Shown in pieces: positions 14,501 to 29,500 of a stretch of DNA of 64,000 bases. Origin of the DNA: Haliclystus octoradiatus. Taxonomy: Eukaryota > Cnidaria > Staurozoa > Stauromedusae > Haliclystidae. Where the stretch lies: contig OU744447.1 in the NCBI GenBank assembly GCA_916610825.1, forward strand, positions 38,703,575 through 38,767,574, given 5' to 3'. The stretch's first letter is position 1, and each line of letters opens with the position of its first letter. The translations under genes were made by a program, and so were the position numbers. The notes beneath the pieces are model-generated. The model was not told where the DNA came from, searched no databases, and saw nothing but the letters and a program-made list of their open reading frames with translations.

Positions 14501-17500
14501 CTTTTCATCATCAGTAGGCTATCTTTCAACTTTTAAGGTGTTTTTCAGTAGTTTTTCAGTAGAATGAGAAGAAAATAGATTCAAGTGTCTGATGAATTTC
14601 TCAGTATGGTTTCAGTACTCAATTCCATTCCAGTGTGTTTTCAGTAACGATTCAGTGTGTCCAAGATTTTAAGTGAGTAATGGTAGACTGTAAATAAACA
14701 GTTATTTTAGATTTAATTTATCTGTTTTAGTCCATCCGTGTCAGACGTCTGCTACGTCCATTTTTCCTGCTTCAAAATTCATCTCTCATGAAGAAAACGG
14801 TCAGTGAAATGCTTCATTATATTCACAGTATCTTTCACTATTCTTTTCTTATATTCACTGTATTTGTCACTGTTGCTTTGATATTAGTTATCGTTAAGAC
14901 ATTTTCATCTTTCTTTCAAACGTTTGCAAACAGGTTCAGAGCATCCAACGGTCCATTCCAGAAATCCTAAGGTAGGTCACGCAAACACTTTAATTTCGTC
15001 ACAATCCGATTATTGTCAATTTTGACATGGCGTGTTATAGTCATTATAGAACGCTAGTTATTATAGTACGCTCAAGCTATACTTTTATGGCTTGGTTTGT
15101 TAGAAATGGAAACGCTAGAAATACCAACAATGAAACAATGGAACAATGCAAGCGTATAGGCAAATGTTGTCTATGATTTATCACTTCGAATCATTGAGCA
15201 ATTTTAAAATTAACAAAATAATCTGGAAAATGTAAATATTGGTTATCATCCTGCCATAGAACGAATAATGAATAGAAAGATAATTAATATAATTATACCA
15301 TAATTATCAGGCTGCAATTCATAGATCTCTTTTCATCATTTGTTATATTTTCTACATGAAACTCTGTTCCTGTACATAGCGCAGAAACTCATACATTGGA
15401 AAATCATACAATAGTATGGTGTCATTATTCCTGTGTGAGTCCCACAGAAATTGCTGAAGAAAGGAATCAGTTTGGATTTCTTGAATTTTGTTACATTAAT
15501 TATACAACCTACTGATTATGCCATAATTTGTAAAGATATTCATTAATTGTGCTGAATTCGTTTTTTATTTTTGTTATAGTGTTTTATTTCTTTTCTGCCT
15601 CCATCTTTATTTTTTTACAATGTGTGGGATGTTGCTGTTTTCACCCTTTGCAATTGTTGATAAGGACAAGGTTTGTTTATGTTTACAATAATAAATTTAT
15701 TTACAATACATGCAATATAGTAATGGCCTGTTAAATCTATTATTTTGTAGCGTCGAGAGATTGATATTCTCAATAATCATGATGAAGGATATCGATATTT
15801 TAATGATCTTGGAACGTCCATCATGAGTCTTGTTGTTTTATTAACAACCGCCAACAACCCTGACGGTAAGATTGTCAATTCAAAATCCCCTCTCTAGGCA
15901 AGAGCCTCTACTCTGTGTTCTACTACATGAAACTGAGAGACGCGGTACACATGCTTAGAGAACCTAAAAGTAGTTGTTCATTCCTTAAAACAAGAATGAC
16001 CAATTAAATGCGACAGGAGTTTTGTTGGGGTAAAGAAAGTGATTATTTGTAATTTGAGTATTTATTATTGAATTTATAAATTGCTTACTTGATAATAGAT
16101 TTATAATGTAAATTGGTTATTTAACATAAAATTTAATAATTTTTTTTAATTTTTGTTTCAGTGATGATGCCAGCGTACAGAGATAATCGTTTTTATGCCA
16201 TTTATTTTATCGTCTATCTCTCTGTTGGTAAGCCATGGTTTGTTTCTTAATTCCGTTTCACTTTTTGATTGTTTTGATTAGTTGAAGTATTCTTTATCTC
16301 AAAAGTTTATGTTTTCATTGGATGATTAGGTTCGTATTTCTTCATGAATATGTTGTTGGCTGCAATCTACACTCAATTCAAAGGATCTTTCACAGTAAGT
16401 GCCCACCTACAATTCTTATGAAAACAAAATAATTAATATCCTTAGGCCTGGATTATACAGCGCGCTTTCGAGCGTGCCGTGCTTTCGAGCGCGCTTTCAT
16501 TTGAAGGCGCGCGCTTTTGAAAATGTCTAGTTATACAGCGAGCCGTCCTCAAAAGTTGTGTAAAAACTTCCAGTGAATTACATGATGACGTGTAAGAAAA
16601 TATATCACAAGACTTTTGATTGACAAGTATACGCTTTTCGTGAAATAAATTGATTGCTTCAAAAAGTGATTTTTATCACAATTCGCCATCAAATAGTTGT
16701 GATTATCGTACAACGATAGTTTTGTAACCTACCATGGTCCTACAAATACAAGACAGTGGCTTATATCTAATCTGCAGAGCATATATATATAACCTTGTCT
16801 AATTAATACTATTTGAAAGTTTTCTCCTCTTCAATTGAGAAGTACAGATGCTCTGAGTAGTTTCCCTATTATTATTTTGTGGATTTCGATTATAATTCGA
16901 AAGAAAATCAATGTTTATTCATCTGTTTATTTGCAAAACGGAACTGTATCTAGGCAACGGCCGAGAAAAAGAGGCTAGACATTTCTTTCTCGACATCAAC
17001 CCCCGGTTTTTACCAAATATGGTGAGAGGAATCCCTGGAATGTCGAAATGAAAGTTCGCCTTCAAGTGAAAGCACGCTCTTCCTATGCGAGCTTTCGATT
17101 TGGAGCGCGCCGTGCTAATGACAGCGAGCCGTGTCAAGTTAGACTGGCGCGCCGACAGCGAGCCAACTTTCAATTTACTGTGAACGAAAGCACGGCACGC
17201 TCGAAAGCGCGCTGTATAATCCAGGCCTTAGTAAACCTTTTCCCAGTTGTGAGAAAAATCCTTGAGTTCATGAACAGTCACAACGAGTTCATGATCACTT
17301 AATGATCACTTCATGAAATGGTTCATCATGAATTTGAAATTGCCTGAAAGTTCATGAACAGTTTATGAAATGGTTGATGAAAGTGAAATTGCCTGAAAGT
17401 TAATGAACAGTTCATGAAATGGTTCATGAAAGTGAAATTGCGTGAAAGTTAATGAACAGTTCATGAAATGGTTCATGAAATGGTTCATGAAAGTGAAATT

Positions 17501-20500
17501 GCCTGGAAGTTAATGAACAGTTCATGAAATGGTTCATGAAAGTGAAATTGCGTGAAAGTTAATGAACAGTTCATGAAATGGTTCATGAAATGGTTCATGA
17601 AAGTGAAATTGCCTGGAAGTTAATGAACAGTTCATGAAATGGTTCATGAAAGTGAAATTGCGTGAAAGTTAATGAACAGTTCATGAAATGGTTCATGAAA
17701 GTGAAATTGCCTGGAAGTTAATGAACAGTTCATGAAATGGTTCATGAAAGTGAAATTGCGTGAAAGTTAATGAACAGTTCATGAAATGGTTCATGAAAGT
17801 GAAATTGCGTGAAAGTTAATGAACAGTTCATGAAATGGTTCATGAAAGTGAAATTGCGTGAAAGTTAATGAACAGTTCATGAAATGGTTCATGAAAGTGA
17901 AATTGCCTGGAAGTTAATGAACAGTTCATGAAATGGTTCATGAAAGTGAAATTGCGTGAAAGTTAATGAACAGTTCATGAAATGGTTCATGAAAGTGAAA
18001 TTGCCTGAAAGTTCATGAACAGTTCAAGAAATGGTTGATGAAAGTGAAATTGCGTGAAAGTTCATGAACAGTTCATGAAATGGTTGATGAAAGTGAAACT
18101 GCCTGGAAGTTCATGAACAGTTCATGAAATGGTTCATGAAAGTGAAATTGCCTGAACGTTAATGAACAGTCACAAAAGTTTTGACAAGAATTTAACCTTT
18201 CTGGAATCTTAAAACATTCTAACTTTTTCTTGAATTTAGGATTCTAGGATTGGATTCTAGGATTGGATTTTGGATTGGATTTTGGATTGCAGGATCCCAT
18301 CTTTTGCCAGATCCTTTTGTCAGGAATATTTCATGACAATTTGAGTAATTTCACATTAATGAACCAGTTCATGGACTCTACTTCTAAAACGAACAAATAA
18401 TTCCCAGCAAGTTGATCCTCTGTTATTAAAAGTATTTGCGTTCATGAACCCACAAAAAATGTTCATGAACTCATTGATTTTTTTCGCTGGCAATTGGTTG
18501 ATTGAGCATGTAAGAGATATAGATGAAAGCAGGCCAGTATTAAACCAAACCCCTTTCAAACACAGATGTTTCTGTTTAGAGTTCTTATTTTTAATCTGTT
18601 TCAATTTCAGAGATCTCTTCAATCAAGCTTCTTTCGAAGGCGGGTTGGTATTCGTGCTGCATTTGAGGTATTACGTGGTAGCACATTCTACAGTATGCCG
18701 ATTGAATTACCTAGGTAGGAAATATCTCATTGTTAATTACGTTTTTATCACATGTTAAGGATGTTAATTATTTCTTTTTTTGTTAATTCTGATTTCTATG
18801 TTTATTTTTATGTTAAGTTGCTCTGTCAGCAAATACATCATCAGACAGTTGATTGATCAGATCAAATTTTCCAAAAAGTCCCGTTACTATAGCAACATGA
18901 TTCAGGTCAGTCACATTTTGCTTTGTATGTGTTGGCATTTGAAATTAAATGTTTGGTTTAGAAATATTGTAAATATTATTTTATTACAGTATCTAGATGG
19001 TTTGCAGACAGAAAGTGTTTCATCTACTCAATTTCAAAAGCTTTTTGATTTTGTTTTTGAAGATGCTGCAAGAAAGGTGATTCTGTTTATAGGTTTTCAG
19101 TTACCCATAGCAACACACAATAGATCTACATATTATTGTTGTTACTTGATTCGATGTTGACTGTTGCCTATTTGTTTGTTGTTTGTTGATGCATAATTTA
19201 CCTAACCATTTCGCAGTGTAAGTGCAAGCCGATTTGCATCTAATTTACTTGCATTTATCAGAAATTGATCAAAGCCTAAGTTTTGGAAACAATAAAGTTG
19301 TTGACAGAAAACAAAGAAAATAAGGTTAATAAAAAATAGAGTTGTACGTAAGCGGGAATTTCACTAGAGGGATTTGAAGTTATCAGAAACCAAGAAAGAG
19401 AGCACTTAAAATAACTCTTTTGATTTTCATGAACTGTCCATAAGGTGTTAATTAATAATTCTTGAAAATAAAAAATAATTAGATTTGAAAATTTGAACTT
19501 ATTCAGTTTTGTATTTCATCTATATATCTATTTATAGCGTTTTTGTTTGTTTCAGCGTCCACCCGTGCGTCAGTTTGACAATTCAATCATGAGCACACTG
19601 CAGCGTCATGTGATGCATCCATATTTTCAATATTTTGGCGATTTTATTTCTGTTTGCAATGTTTTATTTCTTACTGTAAGTTCATTGAGTTGAATTCTCA
19701 AAATCATTTTCTGTTTTTGAGGTTTTGATTGTTGATATGATGATGTCATCTGTTGTTGGTAGGTTGAACTCAGTCTGAGACACGGTGACGTCATTCAAGG
19801 AAGCAGTATGCTTAAGGTGTGTTAGATTCAACGCGTTATTGATAGTTATATTTAGATAGATTGAACTATATTTCAATCATGTGAGGTCACTCCGTCGAGG
19901 GATTCATCACTTAAACTAGTGTATTATTTGCTATGTTAAAAATAATACGATGCAATCATCAGAATTGAATAAAAACAATATTTGAATTTTAACTTTTTCT
20001 AAGTTCATTTTCAAGATCAGTAAAGTTAACTATTTGAAGGTCCCTTACAATTTATTCCCTAATGAGGTTCATGGATCTTTTATAAGGGGAATCCCTAAAT
20101 CTTCTTTTCCATCTAGAATGTAAATACTTTGACATGAACGTTGTTTTCATTTTCAGCTGTTCAATTTCTTCTTCATCATGTACTATGGATTTGAACAGGT
20201 AGAGTTGATTATACATAATTGATGGTTAGATTTCTAATTAATAATATCGTTGCCCATAAACGTACGGTACATCTAATGCTCAGGGATTATTAAGAGGATG
20301 CTAAACAGCATAAAATATCAGCTATCCCCCCACATATTTTAATCGTCTTTGTTATTCCTTGGTAATCGTGAATTATGGAGGTTGTCTAGATCTAATCCAA
20401 AAATCAAACTTTAATATTTACATCAAATTGAATCAATCATTCACTGACTGATCCATAAACATAGCTCTGAATATAAAATGTAAAAAGTAAAGTAATGTAG

Positions 20501-23500
20501 ACGGTGTCGCCCTACCGAAGGCACCCGTACCACCTCCTTATTTCTAGATGAGTGGCTTTTTTCGCTGAGAGCAATGATTTTAAACGCTCTTTGTTGATCT
20601 CAGCCGCGACACTGCAGATCAATGTCAACAGATTTCATGGCAGATAGGTCTCGATTGTCAATGCGCAACGATGCGCTGCAGCTACTCACAATGCAATTCC
20701 CTCTGGACCATTCCATCCGCCATCCTCAGATGGAACTCATTTGATGTTTCAGATAAAGTCAAGGCTGAGTTGACCTTCGGGGGATTTGAACCACAGTCGA
20801 TCAGATATGATTCGATCTGAACTTCGGTTGCTCTGCCATCTGAGCTAATCCTCCTATAAAAATATAAAATGTACTGACAATTAATTTCCTCTGCAATAAT
20901 TTCAATGTTGTTGATGTTGCACAAACTGAAATAAATGGAATATTGAATATGGAATGGAATGTTGGAATGTTGTGTTTCTCAAGAATTCTGTTTTTTTTAA
21001 TGCCAATTATTTATACAGGATAAAAATGTGTCAGCACGTTGATGTTAACGATGCTTGTCATGTGTAAAAAGATTATGCTAACAATATGTAAAATAAAAGG
21101 TGTTGATAAAGGTGTAATAATTAATATTTATACTTTATTGATTAAATTTTTTATATATAAAAAGAAAGTGATACTGCACCAGCAAAATAATGTAACACTT
21201 CATGAACTGTTTAATGCAACCAGCAAAGTTCTTGAAAGGACTGTCCACGATCAACTGTATAGTTTTATGAAATCAAACAATTTAATTACATCTAAATATA
21301 TCAACAACTATTTCGTCATCTAAATTTTCGGATAATGTATTAAGCAACATGGAAAATGGTCAAGTTAATTGAGCAGTCTTTCTACATCTTGTTAAAGCAT
21401 TTGATACAGTTGATTCTACAACGCAAGCTTCAAGAACTAGGAATATCAAATCATAGCCTTCAATGGTTTAAACTGTATCTATCTCAACGTTCACCAGTTT
21501 CAAAAGTTGGTCAATGTTTCTAGTCTAAGATGAAGATATATAAGATATATAATTAATGTAGTCTTCATACTACAACACTCCAAATCAGACTAGTTAATAA
21601 TTACAATAAGAATTACTTATATATATATTTGACATACGAGGCTACAATAATAATGAGGCTAAAATAATGATAACGAGGCACTACATCCTGTTGGATTACA
21701 AAAAAAAACTGAATGATGATTTGCGAAATGCTATACAATGGTTCAAGGAAATAAATTAACAGTAAATATGACTAAATCGAAGTTGATGCTTATGGGTATT
21801 CAAAAGAAGCTACAATATTTCAACAATATAGAACTATCAATTTATGATAAGCCAATCGACAAAGTGGATCACTCATGATACCTGGGTATAAAAATTAATA
21901 AAAATCTTACATGGAATGAAGATGTATCAAAAGTCAAGTCAAAAACCTGCCATAAAATTGCTACTGTATATTAAAACGAATTAATTTTGATTACGGAAGT
22001 ATCGTATGAGGTGACAAAGAGAACATTGGCTTAATGAAAGCCTTACGAATACTACAGAAAAGAGCTGCCAAGGTTATTCTTGATAGAGATACTTATTAAT
22101 CGGCATCACAAGCCTTGAATGATTTGAAATGGTCAGAGCTAAATGTAAACGCTGCTTTGACAGAAGAGTATTTACTTACAAATCAATCAATCATTTGATT
22201 GATACCACATGCCATTTATTGATGGGGTAGACATTCATCAACACAACACTAGAAAAAGAAAAGATTTCCGTAAGCCTTCACTTGTAAAAGCTAACTGGGG
22301 AACTTACAGAACTATATTGAAGTGTACAGAAGACTGGAACTCGTCACTAGACAACGTAATATTAGATCCATCAGAACCCTTGATTTAATTGGAAACAATT
22401 TAAAACGTTCAATGTTCGCCTAAATGAAACATCATACATGCAGTAATAACTTCGATCTATTCTATTCTATTTTATTTAATTTACTTTATTATATTTTATT
22501 AATTTATTTCAACGTTTTTTCTTTAATTGTTTACATGTATGGTTAATTATTCTCTTTATCAATTAATTAATTAAATTGTATTCTAGGTTATAAGTGAGGA
22601 ACCTACTGAAAACCATCAATGATGAGTTAGGTTTTTCCTCGTGAAATATTAAACTAATAAAAATGACCATAAATGAATAATTCATGAACTTTTTTTCACT
22701 GGCAAGTGTCAGTCAGTTATTAACGGAGCTGTACTGTATCAATGTTAACCGTGTGTTTTCATTTTAGACTGTAATGATCGTTCTGATTGGTCCAAGACGT
22801 TATTTCTCGCACAAGGTATTTATTTTCTTATCTCAATCTGTAATAGTTTAAATGACACAATTTGTTTGTGCTGTTATGGACAACAATTGAGCCTTAACGC
22901 TTGAAATTAATCTGGCCGCATATATATCTCCCATTACAAAATTTACAAAAATAATCGAATCAAGTTCCTGACGCTGGTTAGTTGATTGAGCCTTTTATAT
23001 TTTCACACAAAGAATGGAAAAATTAAATATTAAGATTGTTACGTTTGAAAGCATGGGAGTATTTTGTATGGAGTATATTGAATGTTCTGATAAACAAAAA
23101 AGAGTTTTGAGTGTCCAAATAAATCACGCAAATTATTTGTCTCAGGCATGTGTTATTTGTGATAAATATTTATGTCATTATAGAAACAGTTCAAAGTTAT
23201 TGCATTTTGGTACTATTATAATTGTGAAGAGATTTTTATGCTGATGTTGCGAATCAATTTGTCGTCATGCATTACTCATTGTGGCTGCATCTCTGCCAAC
23301 GAGAACACTTGTCAGTGCGCGCAAGCCACTAGCATTCCAGAATGCCAGAGATTGAACCCTGCAGATAGATTTCCAATGCCATGGGTGGGTTATAATTAGC
23401 AAATGTTGGAATTACTCACTGGTCATTAATTTATGATTTGTTCTCTTTTGCCAGCATATCTGTTTCCAAGCGGTTGTTACTTTACTTCTTGTGGTAAGTA

Positions 23501-26500
23501 CTCATAAATCACCCCCTTTGTTCTCAGCAAATTTAATTGTTCGCTGATTGGTTCGTTCTGTCTCCTTTTTTTAGTTTGTTCAAATCACTTACCTTTCGCT
23601 TTATGGGGGACCGTTTGCCCAACACACAATCGAAGAGATTATTTCCAAAGGGCCTGTTTACCAATATCTGTCGATGTGGAATCTATTACGATGCTGCAAC
23701 ATGCTAATTATCATCCGTTTGTTGAGAATCATTCGCAGTATCAAGGTGGGCACATAATTATGTTTCCCAGGTAACAATGTTGATTTATCTATCTGTTCAT
23801 CATCTCATAGCGTCTCTCCATTATGATAGCATGCTTTCAGACTCACAGTAAAATGGTAACTCAAGATTAATATTAATCATATGCATTTTTATAGTGCCGT
23901 TTCTCAAGGAATCCAATTATGGCGCTTAATTAATAATTATGAAATCATTCTCCAGGAGCACGCAAAAGCGTGTTCGTCACAAACAAAGGCGCCATACACT
24001 ACATTCAACAACTCTGAATGACCAATTACAGAGATTTTGCGAGCATTAGATGTGATGCAGCAGTAATTTGACCTCTATTGAGAGACCACCTGTGTATAGC
24101 GGTCACTTTATAAATGACCCAAAGAGAATGTTCTACTGAATCAACCCTGTAAATAAAGTCAAGACTACCTGTCTGAAAGGCCAATCATTTACTGAGTAAG
24201 ATAGCATTGTATGATTTTCAGCCAATCAGCACTGCTCATTATATCGGATAGGATGTTATATACTGAACCTGTCTGACATTAGAAAGCAAACATCGCATAA
24301 ATGAGATTGCATCATGGTTTTACACACAGAACCTCACATGTAGTATCTACCATTGTTTGCCATGCTAAAGACAGTGACCACTATTCACAGATTGACCTTA
24401 TATACAGTGTCAGTCCAATTGAATATTGACAATAAAACCATTGTTTGAATGGCCACTATAGACAGGTGGCTGCTGAATAGAGGTAAGCACTTCATAATTT
24501 TATCTGATGTCATCTTCAGGCATTATCAATGGTGGCTGGAACTCTCTTTGATTTGATGAAAAATATGAAGGCATTCGGAGGCGTTATCATTGTATGTACG
24601 GCACATGACAGACATACTCTGTGTGCAGTATACCATGTGTTATCATTGTATTGTATCATTTGTTTCAGAGTATCTTTTACGTCTTCGCTATATTTGGTAT
24701 GATTATATTTCAAGGCAAAAGTCCAGTGCCTCTTCCTGTTCCTGGCAACAGCACTAATGTGTAAGTCTTTATTTATTGTTCCCATTTTCAAGGTTTTATA
24801 ATTTCATATTTATGTCATCTTTGCTTTTTCTGATGTTGTTTCAGAACGCTAGAATGCGGTACTTACGAGCAACTGGATTATTACGCTAATAATTTTGATG
24901 ACTTTGCTGTAAGTAAGACATTGAAGCTGATTAATGCATTATTAAATGTAGAGATATAAATCTGAGAGATCCCTTAGGAATATTGGCACATGTTGTTATT
25001 ATTCTCTTATTGTTAATTTAGGCGTCTGTTGTTGTGCTATGGGATATTATGATTGTTAATAATTGGCATGTGTTTCTTGACGCATACAAACGGACAACAA
25101 ACAGCAGGTAATATGCATTAATTAAAACGGAAAGCTGCTTTCCCAATACTATTGATACAGTTTGTTTTTTTTTTCTTTTTTTTCAAACTATTAAATTAAC
25201 AATATGAAGCTACAACTCATAACATACAATGATGTATCTAACTAATACCTAATAACCAACAACTGTTCCAAGGATGCTGGCAGTATTTCCCCTTGTCGTA
25301 TTACGTAATTGTTATTCCTGTATATATAACCTCTTTATATTAACCTCGTTTTGATGTAGACTATAAAAGTAGATGTTCTTTATTAATAAGATTAGATTAT
25401 GTTGGATCTCGCGTTGTACTCATTGACTCATGAATATCTTTAATCATTGTCATACGACAAATTGGCGCTGCGAGTTATAAAGTACAAAGAATCTTCGCTG
25501 ACATTGCGATGGACTGAAAAAGAATTTTAGTCTTAGATGATGTCGAGAAAGCAAACGCTTGGTTTGCTTCGTTTAATGCTAAATGCCGTCGCGATCATCT
25601 TGAAGATGGTGATCTTTCCAAAGACGGGTATTTAGAGCAAACTGATATGTTCATAGAAATGTGTGGAGAGACATCATATATCACATTGTCAAGATTGGTT
25701 ACACCAAAGAAGCTTGAACAAATGCCATTTGCTGACATTTATGCTATCGCTTGTAAATACATAGAGCCAAAAGAGCGTTTTTTGATTGCTGAACGCACTA
25801 CATTTTTAGCAATACGACAATTGCCAGATGAGTCAGTAGAAGATGTCTACACTAGAATCAATTATCAAAGTGAAAGATGCGACTTTTCACGGTTCAAAGA
25901 AACATTGGACCCATCAGAAGAGTTAAAGAAATTGGTTTTTATAAACTGCTTCAACGATGTCAAAATCACCAGAGAGTTGCTGGATTATATACGACTAATG
26001 CCAACGGCTACTTTTGAGGATTTAAGAGAACGTGTCCGCCTCTACGATATGACGCAGACATTTCTACAACGAACGACATTACCTAATGAAGGAAAAGTGG
26101 TCGTTAATTATGTTAAAAGCTCAACCAACAAAGCTTCAAACAGTCATAAATGCAAATTCTGTGATGGGACACACCCTCCGCGTGCTTGTCCGGCTTTCAA
26201 CAAAAGATGCGGTTATTGCAACAAACGTGGGCACCTTGAACAGTGCTGTTATAAAAAGAAGAAAGACACCGCGAAGGTAAATCATGTAGCAGTGGACCAT
26301 GACAGTGACGCCAATGACGATGTCAACGATGTAGCCATTATTTTATGCTGTGATGATGTCAATAATACAAGTCTATCTACTGAAGATATTAGTATTAACA
26401 ACGTGAAAGTGAGAATGTTAAAAGACACTGGCGCCTCATGTTCTGTTCTGTCACGTAAAGTTTGGGAACAGTTGGATTGTCCTCCGCTCACTCCAAGCAA

Positions 26501-29500
26501 TCGTAAGCTCAAATGTTATGATGACCACGAGTTATCAGTAATCGGTAGCTGTAAATTAAATGTAGTTCAACATAGCGTAAATACTTCTATCATATTTTAT
26601 GTAGTAGAGTCTAATAGAAATTATGGCCTGTTGGGTCGTGATCATGTTAGTGACCAGATGGTTAATTCCGCAGATGATGATGATGTGAAGCCACTCCCTT
26701 ACATAACTGGTGTTTTAGCTTCTATGAAATTAAAGCAGGGTGCTGAGCCAATGTTTTGCCGTGCTAGACCTGTTCCACTCCCACTCCAAACCGCTGTAGA
26801 CCTAGAGCTAACTCGGCTAGAGAGGATGGGGGTTATTGAGCCGATTGAATCGGGCGGGGCAGAAAATGCATCTCCTGTTGTTTGGATAAAAAAAAAATCG
26901 GGTGGATTACGAATGTGCGCAGACTTTAGTGTCCATGTAAACAGCAAAATCTTGTTCGATGATTACCCTCTACCGAATTCTGAAACAATTTTTGCAAAAA
27001 TGGATGGTGCACGTTTCTTCGCGAAAATTGATTTGCAATCCGCCTATTGGCAAGTAAAACTCGACGATAACGCGCGAAAATTATCTATTATCAACACTAG
27101 TAAAGGCCTTTATAGCGTAACCCGCTTACAAATGGGCATGCGCAACAGTTCGGCTATTTTTCAACATGTAATTGAAGATGTCCTGCAAGGTTTAAAGGGC
27201 ACAATTGCTTATCAGGATGATGTCCTTATTTATGCCACTACTGAAGAATCTTTAAACAAACGTTTGAACGCTGTAATGGAACGGTTTAAATCCCGGCGGC
27301 TTTCTATTAATATGGAAAAATCCACGCAGCGTGTTTCTGAAGTTTCGTTTTTGGGCTATCGCATATCAGCTTCTGGTATTCAACCAGATGATCGCCTTGT
27401 CAATAAAATTAACAGCATGCGTCCTCCTCAAAATAAAAAAGAAATTGAGTCATTTGTTGGTTTGGTGAATTTTTTTGGGCGTTTCATACCAAACTTTGCA
27501 GACAAAATAAAACCGCTAAATTTATTACGCAAAAAAGAAACCGCTTTTGAATGGAATAATGATTGTGCTCGTTCGTTTGAAAATCTCAAATCTGAACTTT
27601 CAAGTAAACCAATTGTTCAACCATATTCGTTGCTAAAAGAAGCGACATTGACCACTGACGCATCAGACCATTGTATTGCTGGTGTCCTCACACAAGATGG
27701 CCAACCTGTTATTTTTATTTCAAAATCCCTTACTCCAGCTGAAAAAAAATACTCTGCAACTGAAAGGGAAGGTCTCGGTATTGTTTGGTGCGTAGAAAGG
27801 CTGCGTCAACTGCTCTTAGGTCGTCATTTCACACTTATCACGGATCATAAGGCTTTGATCCAATTATTTGGTGCTGATCAACCAATTCCAAAAACTGCTT
27901 CGGCACGAATCAGTCGGTGGGCCATAAAGTTAATGGCGTTTGATTTTAATATTCAACACAGGCCCGGAACTGAAATCTGTCATGCTGATGCATTATCTCG
28001 CCTTTCAGTGTCTTCCACCCTTTCCCGCGAAGACATTGTTGCTGCTGTCGAAGTCACACGTAGCTGTGACGAGGCTTTTCTTCAGCCAGTTATTGCTTTT
28101 TCCGATTTAAAAAATGCTACTCATCTTGATGTCATCGCACAATCTCTAAAAGGGCGTATTATTTCGGGCAATTGGGCCAATCCCAGTGAAGCTGAGCGTC
28201 CGTTTGCGCGTTTGAACCAAAATTTAACTATACATAACGACGTTATCTATTTCGGTTCTATTGCTTTTATTCCTGCATCGCTCCGCCGTTCAATTCTCGA
28301 AAAAGCACATTCTACCCACCAAGGTATAAATGCAACCCAGCGCTTTCTCTCAAAGAGTGCTTGGTGGCCAGGCATGGCTCGTGACATAGACCGCTATGTA
28401 TCTTCTTGTGAACAGTGCTGTACTTTGCGCCCTAAGACTGCTAAATCAGTACATGAATGGCCAAAAGCTGACCCTTGGGAAAGATTACATATGGATTTTG
28501 GCCATGTTCCAGATATCGGAAATGTTTTAATGATTGTTGATGCTGGTAGCGGCTGGATTGAAGCTTTCCGATGTCCAGACCGATCCACTCCAAATATTAT
28601 TCGAATATTTTCATCACTTTTTGCCCGTTTCGGTGTCGCAAAACACTTAGTTTCCGATAATGCGCAAGAATTCGTCAATGACGCTATTGTTTCATGGCTA
28701 GCCAAATCTGGTTGCTACAAATCTGAATCACCCGCCTATTTCCCTCGCGCTAACGGCCTTGCAGAGCGGTCGGTCCAAACAGTGAAGCGTGCTATGAAAG
28801 CTTGGCATCGCAATATGCGCGTTTCTTTCGATATGTTTCTAAACAAGATTTTGCTGGTACACAGAACTACTTCGAATGCTCGCGGAGAATCACCTGCACA
28901 AATTTTAATGGGGAGAAATCTCAGAGTCCCTTTTGTTTCCGATCATGTACCAGGAGACATTGTAATGTATAAGCCAACAAATTCCACACCCTCTCGGAAA
29001 GCTGCATTTGTTGTTGCAAAAGGATCAAACACAGCGTGGTTAAAATTGGGGGAGAGAACAGTATTAGCTTCGAACAATCAAATTGGCAATGCCCCTGTAG
29101 ACTGCAATTTAGAACAAACAAGTAGGACTAGCCCCACACCCGATACAACATCATCATCAGCAGTTCAACCAGCTGATTCAAACATATCTTCACCACATAT
29201 GTCAATACGGCGTTCATCAAGAATTGTTCGTCAACCAAATCGTTTTGGTTATAGTTAATAAATAAAATAGATTAATTAATTAATTAATGTGGTAAAAAGA
29301 CAACATCAGTAATAACAATATTTGCTTTAATTTAGATAAAGGGAAGTTGTCGTATTACGTAATTGTTATTCCTGTATATATAACCTCTTTATATTAACCT
29401 CGTTTTGATGTAGACTATAAAAGTAGATGTTCTTTATTAATAAGATTAGATTATGTTGGATCTCGCGTTGTACTCATTGACTCATGAATATCTTTAATCA

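Larger units (their letters stand above)
16395..18610. other. TPCN2 intron 12, filled by repeats
   Basis: The intron holds a Harbinger-like element (16445-17227), directly followed by a 49-bp minisatellite (about 17320-18165), then short tandem GGATTCTAGGATT phrases near 18238-18300. No exon is needed here: exon 12 ends in phase 0 and exon 13 begins in phase 0. Confidence 0.8.

Noticed and set aside
16919-17302. Overlapping 84-codon frames on both strands inside the Harbinger-like element.
   Set aside because: They are produced by GC-rich inverted subterminal repeats and lack transposase motifs.
17320-18165. Regularly repeated units resembling a CRISPR array.
   Set aside because: Eukaryotic intron context; the units are contiguous with no unique spacers. 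It is a minisatellite.
20776-20854. A possible functional tRNA gene on the minus strand.
   Set aside because: Both pol III boxes are present, but the acceptor and T stems do not close. It is the head of a SINE.
23014-23244. 76-codon plus-strand frame in TPCN2 intron 19.
   Set aside because: Not needed for TPCN2 phase and not similar to any channel segment.
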